Below, one piece after another: positions 1 through 8,203 of a stretch of DNA of 64,000 bases. The stretch spans positions 1 through 64,000 of the forward strand of contig SAQR01000015.1 of assembly GCA_004020365.1 (NCBI GenBank), in the 5' to 3' direction. The position numbers and the translations under genes are program-made. Source of the DNA: Mesorhizobium sp. (GTDB lineage: Bacteria > Pseudomonadota > Alphaproteobacteria > Rhizobiales > Rhizobiaceae). Position 1 is the stretch's first letter. The number at the start of each line of letters is the position of its first letter. The notes beneath the pieces were generated by a model. It ran no database searches and was not told where the DNA came from. It saw only the letters and a list, made by a program, of their open reading frames with translations.

Positions 1-154
1 CGGTGGAGAGGTCCGGTATTTCGGCGAGGCGTTCCCCGCGCGTCGTCACCGGAACGTCGTAGCCGTGAAGCCGAACCTTGACGGTCCCGTCATGGTGAAC
101 AAGCGTCACCTCGCCAGTCATCGTGATCGTGTCGCCTTCGGACAGTTTCGCCAT
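1..154 (-). CDS. Small hypothetical protein, C-terminus beyond the left edge
   Basis: An open reading frame of 51 codons on the minus strand runs off the left edge of the window. It begins MAKLSEGDTITMTGEV. The start at 154 is preferred over the in-frame ATG at 160 because GAGGG lies 8 bases upstream of it. The visible part is hydrophilic and rich in beta-branched residues, like a small SH3- or OB-type beta barrel, with no signal peptide and no catalytic motif. I do not recognise a named family. Its start region abuts the decayed ligase on the other strand. The 3' end cannot be judged here. Confidence 0.45.
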   Translation of the reverse strand, partial: MAKLSEGDTITMTGEVTLVHHDGTVKVRLHGYDVPVTTRGERLAEIPDLST

Positions 155-157
155 CGG

Positions 158-838
158 CATCGCCCTCGCAAAGGCCGTCGCTGAACTGGACGTGGAAAGC
201 GCCATCATCAGATCGTCGTATTGAACGAGACTGGCCTGTCTGACTTCGGAGCCTTGCGGAAAGCCATCACCCGACGCCAGCACGACCTCTATTCGTCGCC
301 TCGATCTTCTGCATCTCAATGGTCACGACCCGCGCGACATGGCGCTGGAGGACCGCCGCGAGATCCTTGCCGAGATGATCCCGGACGGTGGCCGTATCCA
401 ATTCAGCCAGGCGCCTCCCGGCGAGGCTAAGGCGATCTTCCACCTGATAGACCAGGCGGGGCTCGAAGGCATGGTGTCGAGGCGCAAGCACAGCAAATAC
501 CGGAGCGGCAATTCGACGGCTTGGCTCAAGACCAAGGCTTACAGCATCGATGAATACGAGTTGCTCGGCGTCGAGCGTGAACCCGGAAAGCCGGCTTTCG
601 CCCGAATGGCCGAGCGTGGCACAGGACGCTATGTCGGGAGCGCCTTTATCACCTTGAACCGGGAGATGCGGGAACGCCTCTGGGAGCGCGTACAGGAGCA
701 TTCTGGGCTGCGCCAAACGGGATGAAACGGCCGGCGACGCAATGGGTCAAGCCGGGGCTGATCGGCCGCGTGAAGCATCTCCGCGGCGAGGAGAATCTGC
801 GCCATGCCTCGCTGCAGGATTTTCGGGAGGAAGACTAG
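158..838 (+). pseudogene. Decayed ATP-dependent DNA ligase (LigD-like)
   Basis: Ligase pieces occur in order but in different frames. First comes a stretch ending VAELDVESAII, then ETGLSDFGALRKAITRRQHDL, then DLLHLNGHDPRDMALEDRRE in another frame. A long middle piece follows, with the EGMVSRRKHSKYRSGNS segment typical of the ligase nucleotidyltransferase domain and its K-x-K downstream motif (WLKTKAY). Finally, after a stop near 725, the OB-fold tail WVKPGLIGRVKHLRGEENL ends at 838. At least three frame changes are needed, near 210, 290 and 722. The expected DGE segment before the VVLNETG stretch is missing. LigD-type ligases work with Ku in non-homologous end joining; this copy cannot make a functional enzyme. 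No polymerase or nuclease domain and no ku gene are visible. Confidence 0.8.
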
Positions 839-1040
839 GGTAAAGCTCAATCATTCTGGCTATGCCGCGAATGGCCGAGATGGGTTAGGCCCTGCCGTTT
901 GAATCGGTCGGCGGCAACGAGCACAGAGCGCCATTTGCCGACATTCACGGAGCGTTGGCAATCCCGACCTACGCCCGACCGCCGAATCGGCTGTGCGGTC
1001 GTGCCCTGTGCCGGCACGGAACTGCAGACGAGTGCAGCAT
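839..1040. other. Intergenic, no gene seen
   Basis: About 200 bases between the ligase relic and the small secreted protein. Short open frames on both strands lack ribosome-binding sites and recognisable motifs. I see no RNA gene or repeat. Confidence 0.5.
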
Positions 1041-1241
1041 TCATGTCCCACGATCAGGTAGCAGTCGCCAACGTTGTACGAAAAAGGCGGGATGCGTTTC
1101 GGTCCACTGGGCGACAAGTGGTTGCGCCTGTATAAAAGCGGCCCCGGGATGGATGGCCAAATCGCCGACGATCAACTCGCGCGACTCGCAGGCCGCCGGA
1201 GCGGATGTCAGGCAAGCCAGAATGACGAGCGTATAAAGCAA
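1041..1241 (-). CDS. Small secreted hypothetical protein
   Basis: A 66-residue protein starting at TTG 1241, with AAGGA nine bases upstream. Residues 1-17 form a hydrophobic signal peptide ending near SAPAACE. The mature part contains HPGAAFIQAQPLVAQWTETH and few charged clusters. The single cysteine lies at the predicted cleavage region, so a lipoprotein is possible but the lipobox is poor. It sits 48 bases downstream of another secreted hypothetical protein on the same strand, so the two may be co-transcribed. Function unknown. The signal peptide and Shine-Dalgarno match are the main support. Confidence 0.45.
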   Translation of the reverse strand: MLYTLVILACLTSAPAACESRELIVGDLAIHPGAAFIQAQPLVAQWTETHPAFFVQRWRLLPDRGT

Positions 1242-1289
1242 TGTCTTGTTCCTTCGCGGAGATCGAGTTCGTCCTCGGAGGCGACAGAT

Positions 1290-1637
1290 TCAATGGCCGG
1301 CACGAACGAGTTCGGGAGGGGGCTCGGCTCCTGCCACGAAGAGTTTGCCGCCGGCCCGCGAAATCTCGACGGTTTGGCTGCGCTCGTCCAACCTGCCTGG
1401 AACCGAGATCGTGAGGCTTTGGCCTTCATCGAGGGTTGCCTCGAAGCGCACAGGCAAGCCCGCCTCGCCTTCAGCGATCGTGGTGACCACCCGGAAGCTG
1501 TTATCGGCTTCCGTATAATAGACGACGCCTTGAAAACCGCCGAGATCGATACTCCCTCCTTGTAGGGGGTCCAGTTCACCTGCAGAGGCGTAGCCCGTCG
1601 TCACGCAAAGCGCTGCAAGGACCGTGTATCTGTACAT
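1290..1637 (-). CDS. Secreted hypothetical protein
   Basis: A 115-residue protein whose start at 1637 is fixed by GGAGGAAAATATC just upstream; the frame stays open further upstream but without a signal sequence. Residues 1-19 form a signal peptide (MYRYTVLAALCVTTGYASA). The mature part is acidic and predicted mostly beta, with EGQSLTISVPGRLDERSQTV in the middle. No cysteine pair, metal site or catalytic motif is evident. It lies upstream of the small secreted protein at 1041-1241, probably in one transcript. I do not recognise the family; a periplasmic beta-sandwich protein is the safest description. Confidence 0.6.
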   Translation of the reverse strand: MYRYTVLAALCVTTGYASAGELDPLQGGSIDLGGFQGVVYYTEADNSFRVVTTIAEGEAGLPVRFEATLDEGQSLTISVPGRLDERSQTVEISRAGGKLFVAGAEPPPELVRAGH

Positions 1638-2261
1638 GATATTTTCCTCCTCAACCGAACAGGTCAGAACAAGATCGGTGCGCAAAGCATATGAGGAGTC
1701 GGTAGGTTCGTCTGTGAGAATTCTCACACGTGTGGCAAATTCAAAAACGAGGCCGGGCGCGTGTGGCAAGATGCGGATCGCGTCATGAGCGCCGGTCGCA
1801 CCCAACGTCGGCTTTTGGGAAAGATTCCAACGCAGGAAGGTCGGGATTGGGTCAGGTCACGACGATGCCCACACCAACCTGAATGTCCGATCTTGAATTT
1901 CGCAGCCCAAAGCTGCCGGTCTGCTCTCGGCCCATTCCAGACATTTGAGTTCGGCACCGCTCCTAGGTCGAAGCGGCTGCCCAATTTGGTCACCGGTTAG
2001 TTTGCTTTCTGTGTTCTCCGCATAGCGGCCTTGCACCAAACGACCCCCAGCTTTCGAGCCGGAAAACCCTGTGATTTCAATGGGGGAAAGCTAGGGAGTA
2101 AAAAGGCGCACTCCCCAGCTTTGGAGAATATGGGCTGACAGAGAGCAAAAAAGGCACCTTCACTACCAGCAACAGTCCCCAGCTTTCGGGCCGAAAGCCA
2201 GCAGTTCTGCGGGGTATCTGAGCCGCCAAGTCTACGCAGAGAACGTTCTGGGAGAATTGAG
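1638..2261. other. Non-coding stretch upstream of the tRNA
   Basis: About 620 bases without a supportable gene. Short frames on both strands lack ribosome sites and motifs. The only structure noted is a set of CCCCAGCTTT repeats at 2044-2193, listed separately. The stretch lies on the 3' side of the tRNA, where integrated elements usually sit, but no integrase or duplicated tRNA end is visible. Confidence 0.5.
2044..2193. repeat. Three CCCCAGCTTT repeats, one in an imperfect hairpin
   Basis: The decamer CCCCAGCTTT occurs three times, near 2044, 2112 and 2176. The first and third continue alike (TCGAGCCGGAAAA and TCGGGCCGAAAG). The first also pairs with GGGGGAAAGCTAGGG about 40 bases downstream, an inverted repeat with one mismatch. 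Function unknown; they may be remnants of a small repeat element. Confidence 0.5.
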
Positions 2262-2338
2262 TGGTAGCGGGAGAGGGACTTGAACCCCCGACCCCAGGAT
2301 TATGATTCCCGTGCTCTAACCAACTGAGCTACCCCGCC
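2262..2338 (-). tRNA. tRNA-Met (CAU), elongator
   Basis: The 77-nt minus-strand sequence folds as a complete cloverleaf. The acceptor stem GGCGGGG pairs with the 3' strand before an encoded CCA. The D-loop is AGCTCAGTTGGTTAGAGC, the anticodon arm is CGGGA-ATCATAA-TCCTG, and the T-arm carries GGTTCAAGTCC. The anticodon is CAU. The G1-C72 pair and normal T-arm exclude initiator tRNA. I favour elongator tRNA-Met over tRNA-Ile2 from overall similarity to alphaproteobacterial elongator genes, but the two share this anticodon. Confidence 0.92.
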
Positions 2339-2665
2339 AGGGCGGCGAAAGGCCCGAAATCCGCCTCAAATCAGAAGGCATGTCGAAGCGTTCGCCAAGG
2401 TCGGGCGGATATAAGGTTGGGACGCCAAGCCTGTCAAGCATCGATGCAGCCGGAGTCGATGCAGCCGGTCTGGCGCCACACTCTATCGCGTCCGTCGCAT
2501 CGCCAAGCTTCACGGTCTTGAGACGTACTTTTGTGTGTCCAGGCGGACCCACGTCGCTCTGATGGCCGAAAAGCTTTGCCGGGCAGATAAATTGGGCACA
2601 GAAATGCCGGGTTGAGTTCGGCGGGGCGCGCCGCTATGTCTCGGCCACGAAATTCTAGAGTTGGA

Positions 2666-3634
2666 ATGATGAAACCGCGCATTGCAGTCCTCGGTTGCGG
2701 ATACTGGGGCAGCAACCACATCCGCACCCTCAAGGCGCTCGGCGCGCTGCACGCGGTCTCGGACGTCAACCCTGCCCGCGCCGAAGGCTTCGCCAGTGAG
2801 CAGGATTGCCTGGCGATCGAGCCGGAGGCGCTTTTTGTGCGCAGCGACATCGACGCCATCGTGATGGCGCTGCCGCCGCAGTTCCACGCCGATATGGCGG
2901 TGCGCGCCGTCCAGGGCGGCAAGGACGTGCTGGTGGAGAAGCCGATCGCGCTGACGGTGGCCGATGCCGAGCGTTCGGTCAAGGCGGCGGCCGACAATGG
3001 CCGCGTCTTCATGGTTGGTCATGTGCTGCGCTTTCATCCAGCCTTCGAGACGTTGAAGGCGCTGATCGACAATGGCGAGCTCGGCGAGGTCCGCTATATC
3101 CATTCGCACCGGCTCGGGCTCGGCAAATTCCACACCGAGAACGATGCGCTGTGGGATCTGGCGCCGCACGATCTGTCGATGATCCTGGCCATCACCGGCA
3201 CGGAACCGATCGAGGTGCGTGGCGAAGGGGCAGCGCTCCTCGACAATCTCAGCGATTTCGCGCATCTGCACATGCGCTTTCCCAACGGTCTGCGCAGCCA
3301 CCTCTTTGCGTCGCGGCTCAACCCCTACCGCGAACGGCGGCTGACCGTGGTCGGCACCAAGGCGATGGCGGTGTTCGACGATGTCGAGCCGTGGGAGCGC
3401 AAGCTCGCCGTCTACCGCCACGCGGTATGGCAAGACAGCGGCCAATGGGCCTTCACCACCAACGAACCGTCCTATGTGGCGGTGGGCGAGGGCATGCCGC
3501 TGACGCGAGAGCTCGAGCATTTTATTCAGTGCATCGAGATGCGGGGAGAACCGCGTACCAGCGGCGAGGAAGCCATCAGGGTGCTGCGTATCCTGACCGC
3601 TGGCACGGTCGCCCACACCGGATCGTCTTCCTGA
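2666..3634 (+). CDS. Gfo/Idh/MocA-family NAD(P)-dependent oxidoreductase
   Basis: A 322-residue protein with the N-terminal Rossmann fold (IAVLGCGYWGSNH, residues 5-17) and the EKPIALT motif that holds the catalytic lysine of this family. The C-terminal half is the alpha/beta GFO_IDH_MocA_C fold, with the LWDLAPHDLSMIL helix carrying the conserved Asp and His. Members oxidise or reduce sugars, inositols or nucleotide-sugar intermediates; the substrate cannot be read here. The start is one of two adjacent ATGs (2666, 2669) after GAGTTGGA; an upstream start at 2612 would add 18 unconserved residues. It stands alone, convergent with mnmA. The last codons lie in a small tandem duplication. Confidence 0.9.
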   Translation: MMKPRIAVLGCGYWGSNHIRTLKALGALHAVSDVNPARAEGFASEQDCLAIEPEALFVRSDIDAIVMALPPQFHADMAVRAVQGGKDVLVEKPIALTVADAERSVKAAADNGRVFMVGHVLRFHPAFETLKALIDNGELGEVRYIHSHRLGLGKFHTENDALWDLAPHDLSMILAITGTEPIEVRGEGAALLDNLSDFAHLHMRFPNGLRSHLFASRLNPYRERRLTVVGTKAMAVFDDVEPWERKLAVYRHAVWQDSGQWAFTTNEPSYVAVGEGMPLTRELEHFIQCIEMRGEPRTSGEEAIRVLRILTAGTVAHTGSSS

Positions 3635-3654
3635 GAGCCGGATCGTCTTCCTGA
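3618..3654 (+). repeat. Tandem duplication of the gene end
   Basis: The 17-base sequence CCGGATCGTCTTCCTGA, including the stop codon of the oxidoreductase, is present at 3618-3634 and again at 3638-3654. The second copy is outside the gene, so this looks like a recent 20-bp slippage duplication. Confidence 0.85.
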
Positions 3655-3704
3655 AGGAAAGTGCGGCTGTATCAGAGCCACCCCGATAGAATCGGGATTA
3701 TCGT

Positions 3705-4895
3705 CTATTCGGCGGGAATCTGCGCCGGCCGGGCCGCCAGCCGCGTCAGCATCGCCTCGGCCTCGGCGCCGCGTTCGGAACGCTCGATGAAGCCGCCGCC
3801 GAACACGCGGGCCTGGTTGCCGTCGTCGGAATAGAGCACGCAGGCCTGGCCGGGCGCGATACCGGACTCGCCGTCGACCAGTTCCACCGAAGTGATGCCG
3901 GCGTTGTGATGCAGCACGGCCGGGCGTGGCGGGCGTGTCGAGCGGACCTTGGCGAAAAGCTCCAGCCCGGCGGCCGGGATATCTGACAGCGCAGCGTCGC
4001 CCAGCCAGTTCATGTCGCGCAAATAGATCTTGTGCGTTTCCAGCGCCTCGCGCGGGCCAACGACGACGCGGGCCCGGTCGGCGTCGAGATGGACGACGTA
4101 GAGCGGCTCGCCCGAGGCAATGCCGATGCCGCGGCGCTGACCGATCGTGTAGCGCAAAATGCCTTCATGACGGCCGAGCACGCGGCCGTCGATATGGACG
4201 ATGTCGCCCGGATTGGCAGCAGTCGGCTTCAGCTTGGCGATGATATCGGAGTACTTGCCCTGCGGTACGAAGCAGATGTCCTGGCTGTCCTGCTTGGCAG
4301 CGACCGTCAGCCCCATTTCCTCGGCGATGGCGCGAACCTGCGGCTTCGACAGGCCGCCGAGCGGAAAGCGCAAATAGTCGATCTGCGCCTGTGTGGTGGC
4401 GAACAGGAAATAGCTCTGGTCGCGGTCAGCGTCGACCGGCCGGTACAGTGCGCGATGGGCGCCGTTGGCGCCGGAGCGGATGTAATGGCCGGTGGCCAGC
4501 GCCTCGGCGCCGAGTTCCTTGGCGGTCGCCAGGAGGTCGGCGAATTTCACCGTCTGGTTGCAGGAAACGCAAGGGATCGGCGTTTCGCCGGCCACATAGC
4601 TCTCGGCGAAGGGGTCGATCACCGCCTTGCGGAAGCGCTCCTCGTAATTGAGCACATAATGCGGAATGCCGAGCGTCTCGGAGACGCGGCGGGCATCGTC
4701 GATGTCCTGGCCGGCGCAGCACGAGCCGGTCCGGTGCGTTGCCGCGCCATGGTCGTAGAGCTGCAGCGTGACCCCGACGACATCATAGCCTTCATGCTTC
4801 AAAAGGCCGGCAACGACCGACGAATCGACGCCGCCCGACATGGCGACAACGATGCGGGTATCTTCGGGGCGTCCGGGAAGGTCGAGGCTGTTCAT
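3705..4895 (-). CDS. mnmA: tRNA-specific 2-thiouridylase MnmA
   Basis: A 396-residue enzyme that adds sulfur to U34 of tRNA Lys, Glu and Gln, taking sulfur from the TusE/IscS relay and activating the base with ATP. The PP-loop SGGVDSS is at residues 20-26. The two cysteines expected at the active site are in PCVSCNQ (Cys112) and DICFVPQG (Cys208). The tRNA-binding segment ATGHY and the C-terminal barrel follow. The start at 4895 gives the usual rhizobial length; a longer frame to 5021 has no family support. The Shine-Dalgarno is weak. It is transcribed away from sciP and is not in an operon. All key residues are present. Confidence 0.96.
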   Translation of the reverse strand: MNSLDLPGRPEDTRIVVAMSGGVDSSVVAGLLKHEGYDVVGVTLQLYDHGAATHRTGSCCAGQDIDDARRVSETLGIPHYVLNYEERFRKAVIDPFAESYVAGETPIPCVSCNQTVKFADLLATAKELGAEALATGHYIRSGANGAHRALYRPVDADRDQSYFLFATTQAQIDYLRFPLGGLSKPQVRAIAEEMGLTVAAKQDSQDICFVPQGKYSDIIAKLKPTAANPGDIVHIDGRVLGRHEGILRYTIGQRRGIGIASGEPLYVVHLDADRARVVVGPREALETHKIYLRDMNWLGDAALSDIPAAGLELFAKVRSTRPPRPAVLHHNAGITSVELVDGESGIAPGQACVLYSDDGNQARVFGGGFIERSERGAEAEAMLTRLAARPAQIPAE

Positions 4896-5169
4896 GGTTC
4901 TTTCGTTCTGCACGGCGCCCTGGATGACGGCGCTTGAATGCCAATGGCCGGAATATAGGTCAAGCTTTCCGGGTGCGCCAGCTTCGCGAACCGGCCGATT
5001 TTTTTGAACGGATTCGGGCATTCGCGGGCAGATATCTCAAATGCCGACGAAAAGACTAACGCGGCGTTCATGATCCTTACCTAGCTATTAGGGTTCGCTT
5101 AGGCAATTTTTAAAGCTGTGGCGGTAATGTGGTGGGGATTGGGTCTTTGAGTTTTTAGTAGAGAGTACG

Positions 5170-5445
5170 ATGACCGATCTTGTTAGACCGCGCGTCAAAT
5201 ATGTTATCGGGCCTGACGGCAGCCCCCTTACGATTGCCGATCTGCCGCCGACGAACACACGTCGCTGGGTTATCCGGCGCAAGGCCGAAGTGGTGGCGGC
5301 GGTGCGCGGCGGGCTGCTGAGCCTCGAAGAGGCATGCCAGCGCTACAAGCTGACCACCGAGGAATTCCTGTCCTGGCAAGCGTCGATCGACGAATATGGC
5401 CTTGCCGGGCTGCGCACCACGCGCATCCAGCAATATCGGCATTAG
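5170..5445 (+). CDS. sciP: CtrA inhibitor SciP (DUF1153)
   Basis: A 91-residue helix-turn-helix protein of the DUF1153 family. In Caulobacter, SciP binds the CtrA DNA-binding region and blocks CtrA-activated promoters in G1 cells. The conserved block TRRWVIRRKAEVVAAVRGG at about residues 36-54 is followed by the recognition half CQRYKLTTEEFLSWQ. GTAGAGAGT lies just upstream of the ATG. It lies 1.3 kb from ctrA with a FliJ-like gene on the opposite strand between them, as in other Hyphomicrobiales. A strong terminator follows 20 bases after the stop. Identity is firm; the regulatory role here is from known family members. Confidence 0.93.
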   Translation: MTDLVRPRVKYVIGPDGSPLTIADLPPTNTRRWVIRRKAEVVAAVRGGLLSLEEACQRYKLTTEEFLSWQASIDEYGLAGLRTTRIQQYRH

Positions 5446-5463
5446 GGCTAGTTCAAGGAAGAC

Positions 5464-5487
5464 AAGGGCGCGGAACTCCGCGCCCTT
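5464..5487 (+). terminator. Rho-independent terminator after sciP
   Basis: AAGGGCGCGG and CCGCGCCCTT form a perfect 10-bp stem with loop AACT, followed by TTC. It closes the sciP transcript. Confidence 0.85.
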
Positions 5488-5579
5488 TTCGCATGTGCGC
5501 CAGCATGGCGTGTGATGCGCAAGCCCCGTTTGGGTGGGGTGACTTGTTCCGATCGTCCGGCGCCGCCCCTCATTGCCCT

Positions 5580-5780
5580 GCCCGTCCTCCGCAGCAGCTG
5601 CGGAGGGTGGACCGGGCATTTCTCCCCGTGAACGTCCGTAAACGGGGAGAAAGAAGCTGGCCGTAGCCTTGGCGCTCGTTCTGCGACGCTGGAGATTGGC
5701 AAAATCTTTGATGACGGCGTCCTTCTCCCCGTTCACGGGGGAAGATGGCGGCAGCCAGATGAGGGGCGGCGCGACGCTTG
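5580..5780. repeat. Cluster of intergenic palindromes
   Basis: Three palindromic units sit in the sciP to FliJ-like interval. CCTCCGCAGC pairs with GCTGCGGAGG near 5587-5607. TTTCTCCCCGT (5619-5629) pairs with ACGGGGAGAAA (5642-5652). A CTCCCCGTTCACGGGGG unit near 5723 is followed by a GGCAGCCAGATGAGGGGCGGCGC tail. The last resembles the larger repeats at 54397 and 55952. They could act as bidirectional terminators; no gene is seen from 5500 to 5940. Confidence 0.65.
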
Positions 5781-5942
5781 CAAGATGGTCAGAACCGCTG
5801 CTCAATCAGATCAGGTTGCGGAACATAACGGGATTTGGTGGCGTAGGTCCTGAAACTGGCAGCTGCTCGACCGTTGAGCGGCGACGCTCCAGATGAGCAG
5901 CGCCCTGATCGCTGCGTGTTGACCGGCCTTGAAGCCGTGTTT

Positions 5943-6320
5943 TCAGCCGATCATGGCGCTGCGGCCGCCGGTTTCGGCGTCGCGGATCTTGGTGTCGCGC
6001 GATTCGAGCATTTCTGCTTTGGAAAGCTCCGCTTCGGCTTCGCCGAGCAGTGATTCGGCAACGCTACGCTGCTGGGCGAGGTCGCTTTGCGAATTCCTGA
6101 GGTTGTCGCGGCGCAGGCGCGCTGCCTTGGCGAATGTCGGGTAGGCAAAATGGTTGACGTCGGTGATGCCGGCTTTCTTTTCTTCGGCAGTGATCTGGAG
6201 TTCCAGTTCGACAGCCATGCGCTCGAATTCGGCGATCATCATGTCGAGTTGCAGCAACTGCCGCCGCTTCTCATTCACCTGAAACTGCTTCAGCCGAACG
6301 AGGTTTTCACGTGACTTCAT
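5943..6320 (-). CDS. FliJ-like coiled-coil protein
   Basis: A 125-residue, almost wholly alpha-helical coiled-coil protein. Long heptad stretches flank an acidic segment, and the start is MKSRENLVRLKQFQVNEKRRQ. FliJ is the general chaperone and export-gate partner of the flagellar type III system; it is short and coiled-coil, which fits. The position between sciP and ctrA agrees with the CtrA-linked flagellar-type gene found there in related genera. GGAG nine bases upstream fixes the start at 6320. Sequence alone gives only moderate support, since coiled coils match many proteins. Transcription runs away from ctrA, so both promoters lie in the shared 450-bp region. Confidence 0.65.
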   Translation of the reverse strand: MKSRENLVRLKQFQVNEKRRQLLQLDMMIAEFERMAVELELQITAEEKKAGITDVNHFAYPTFAKAARLRRDNLRNSQSDLAQQRSVAESLLGEAEAELSKAEMLESRDTKIRDAETGGRSAMIG

Positions 6321-6449
6321 GATTCGGTACTCCTGCAAACGCACACCTGCACATAGCGTCCAATCCGCCCGGCAAACTCAGGCTTCGACCCGCTTCCACC
6401 GACTTTACCAGAACTATGGGAAACAAATTCCTAAAGTTTTTTGCCGGCG

Positions 6450-6617
6450 GTAACCATTCGTTTACGGGCATTGTTAATCATACGGCTCAGGACTTAAGGC
6501 CGGGTAAAAATTCCGGCCCCGATGCGGAAGCACGGCTAGCGAGTCCCTGGAGTCACTTAGTCTGGCTTCTTAATGTTTTGCATTAGTGGTTTGGTTCTGT
6601 GATTCACTATTAGATTC
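6450..6617 (+). promoter_or_regulatory. ctrA upstream region with clustered GANTC sites and a CtrA-like box
   Basis: Four GANTC sites, the target of the cell-cycle methylase CcrM, lie within 77 bases at 6541, 6550, 6601 and 6613. One such site is expected about every 256 bases by chance. GTAA-N7-TTTA at 6450-6464 is close to the CtrA box TTAA-N7-TTAA, and a TTAAC half-site lies at 6679. In Caulobacter, ctrA is controlled by CcrM methylation and CtrA feedback, so this layout suggests similar control. Protein binding is inferred. Confidence 0.6.
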
Positions 6618-6770
6618 AACAAGGTGTAGAAAGGGGTTAAAAAATCTGATACCGTCAACGGCACGGAATTAGGTTTTGTTAACCATTCGATGGCAGCCTC
6701 TGCTCAGGCAATCACTGCTCCGGTCCTGGACGGGTCGTGAAATGGTCCGGCAGCAGAAAAGGGGAATGAA

Positions 6771-7466
6771 ATGCGTGTTCTGCTGATAGAAGATGACAGT
6801 GCGACCGCACAGAGCATCGAGCTGATGCTGAAATCGGAAAGTTTCAATGTCTATACGACCGATCTTGGCGAAGAAGGTGTCGATCTAGGTAAGCTCTACG
6901 ACTACGACATCATCCTTCTCGATCTCAATCTCCCCGACATGTCGGGATACGAGGTGTTGAGAACACTTCGCCTTTCCAAAGTGAAGACGCCGATCCTTAT
7001 CCTCTCCGGCATGGCCGGCATCGAGGACAAGGTACGTGGCCTCGGCTTCGGCGCAGACGACTATATGACCAAGCCGTTCCACAAGGACGAACTGGTCGCC
7101 CGCATCCACGCCATCGTGCGGCGTTCCAAGGGCCATGCCCAGTCGGTTATCACCACCGGCGACCTGGTGGTCAACCTTGATGCCAAGACCGTCGAGGTTG
7201 GTGGCCAGCGCGTGCATCTGACCGGCAAGGAATACCAGATGCTGGAGCTGCTCTCGCTGCGCAAGGGCACGACGCTCACCAAGGAAATGTTCCTCAACCA
7301 CCTTTACGGCGGCATGGACGAACCGGAACTGAAGATCATCGATGTCTTTATCTGCAAGCTGCGCAAGAAGCTCGACGCTGCTTCCGGCGGCCAGAACTAC
7401 ATCGAGACGGTTTGGGGTCGCGGCTACGTGCTGCGCGAGCCGGAAGATATCCGCGTCAGCGCCTGA
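6771..7466 (+). CDS. ctrA: Cell-cycle response regulator CtrA
   Basis: A 231-residue OmpR-family regulator, the master regulator of the alphaproteobacterial cell cycle. The receiver domain (1-118) has the acidic pair EDD, phosphoacceptor Asp51 in LLDLNLPD, and TKPFHKDEL around the switch lysine. The C-terminal winged helix includes [14 protein letters not shown] and the recognition segment [21 protein letters not shown] precedes the ATG. Phosphate is expected from the CckA-ChpT relay; chpT is 0.7 kb away. SciP, encoded nearby, is its inhibitor. The upstream region carries GANTC sites and CtrA-like half-sites, and a UUCG-loop terminator follows. Length and residues match the family exactly. 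Confidence 0.98.
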   Translation: MRVLLIEDDSATAQSIELMLKSESFNVYTTDLGEEGVDLGKLYDYDIILLDLNLPDMSGYEVLRTLRLSKVKTPILILSGMAGIEDKVRGLGFGADDYMTKPFHKDELVARIHAIVRRSKGHAQSVITTGDLVVNLDAKTVEVGGQRVHLTGKEYQMLELLSLRKGTTLTKEMFLNHLYGGMDEPELKIIDVFICKLRKKLDAASGGQNYIETVWGRGYVLREPEDIRVSA

Positions 7467-7500
7467 GCTGACGACGCCGATCCCATTGATTTTTCCGACA

Positions 7501-7524
7501 AAAATCCGGCTTCGGCCGGATTTT
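7501..7524. terminator. Bidirectional hairpin terminator after ctrA
   Basis: AAAATCCGGC and GCCGGATTTT form a perfect 10-bp stem closed by a TTCG tetraloop. The A and T runs on each side allow termination from either direction, which suits the convergent regulator gene. Confidence 0.9.
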
Positions 7525-7590
7525 GCGTTTCTACATCATGTCGCAGATATTGCAGCGCGATTTCCGCGGCCATGCGCCAGCGGCGGCGAA

Positions 7591-7959
7591 TCAGGCTGCA
7601 AATCTCAAGGTGCGGAAACGCTCGAGAAGTTGCGGCCGAGTGAACGGCTTCAGCAGATAGCCTTGGGCGCCGGCGCGCTTTGCCCGCATGATCGAAGCGA
7701 CGTCGACCTCAACCAGCGAAATCAGGATCTGGGGTTGTATCGGACTATCCATGGCGCGTACGCGGCGGATGACGTCCTCGGCCTGCATGTCCGGCAAGGC
7801 GCCGTCGACGATGATGATATCCGGCATGTCGGCAGTGCACATCTCAACCGCGTCAAGCCCGCTGGCAGCTTCGATGACCAGCATGTCGGAACCACCCAGG
7901 ATGCGCTTTGCAACCCTCCTGATGACGCTCGAATCGTCGATGAACATGCAGCGTTTCAT
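7591..7959 (-). CDS. Single-domain response regulator
   Basis: A 122-residue receiver-only protein. The acidic pair is at FIDDSS, the phosphoacceptor is Asp52 in IIVDGALPD, and the switch lysine is in YLLKPF. There is no output domain, so it signals by protein contact, like CheY or DivK. GAGGG eight bases upstream supports the start at 7959; the longer frame adds nine unconserved residues. It lies between ctrA and chpT, both in the CtrA phosphorelay, so a role near that relay is likely but not shown. It differs from the usual DivK and CpdR sequences, so I give no symbol. Confidence 0.85.
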   Translation of the reverse strand: MKRCMFIDDSSVIRRVAKRILGGSDMLVIEAASGLDAVEMCTADMPDIIIVDGALPDMQAEDVIRRVRAMDSPIQPQILISLVEVDVASIMRAKRAGAQGYLLKPFTRPQLLERFRTLRFAA

Positions 7960-8203
7960 TTCCGGGCCCTCTTTGCCATGCGGCAATCCGGCAGCATCGC
8001 GGTCTGAAAGCCACAGTAGGGTCAGTCCGGTAAAGAAGCTGAAAAGCCAATAGGTAAAATTCTTGCAAGAACAGCTTTTACGGAAACTTCTTTACCAATG
8101 CTTCGGCCGATCTAGCCTTGGGGGTTCATTTCATCCGGCCGTGATGTCGCGGTAAATATTGTCTGAACAACGCTCGTCTGTTCGTTTCAATCAGCTTGGT
8201 AAT

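Noticed and set aside
1761-2000. Plus-strand frame of 79 codons
   Set aside because: No ribosome-binding site, no motif and unlike its neighbours in composition; treated as gene-free.
2262-2338. Initiator tRNA-Met
   Set aside because: The acceptor stem begins with a G-C pair and the anticodon stem lacks the three G-C pairs expected for an initiator.
4032-4937. Long plus-strand frame of 301 codons
   Set aside because: It lies antisense to mnmA, lacks a ribosome site and motif, and reflects GC-rich codon bias.
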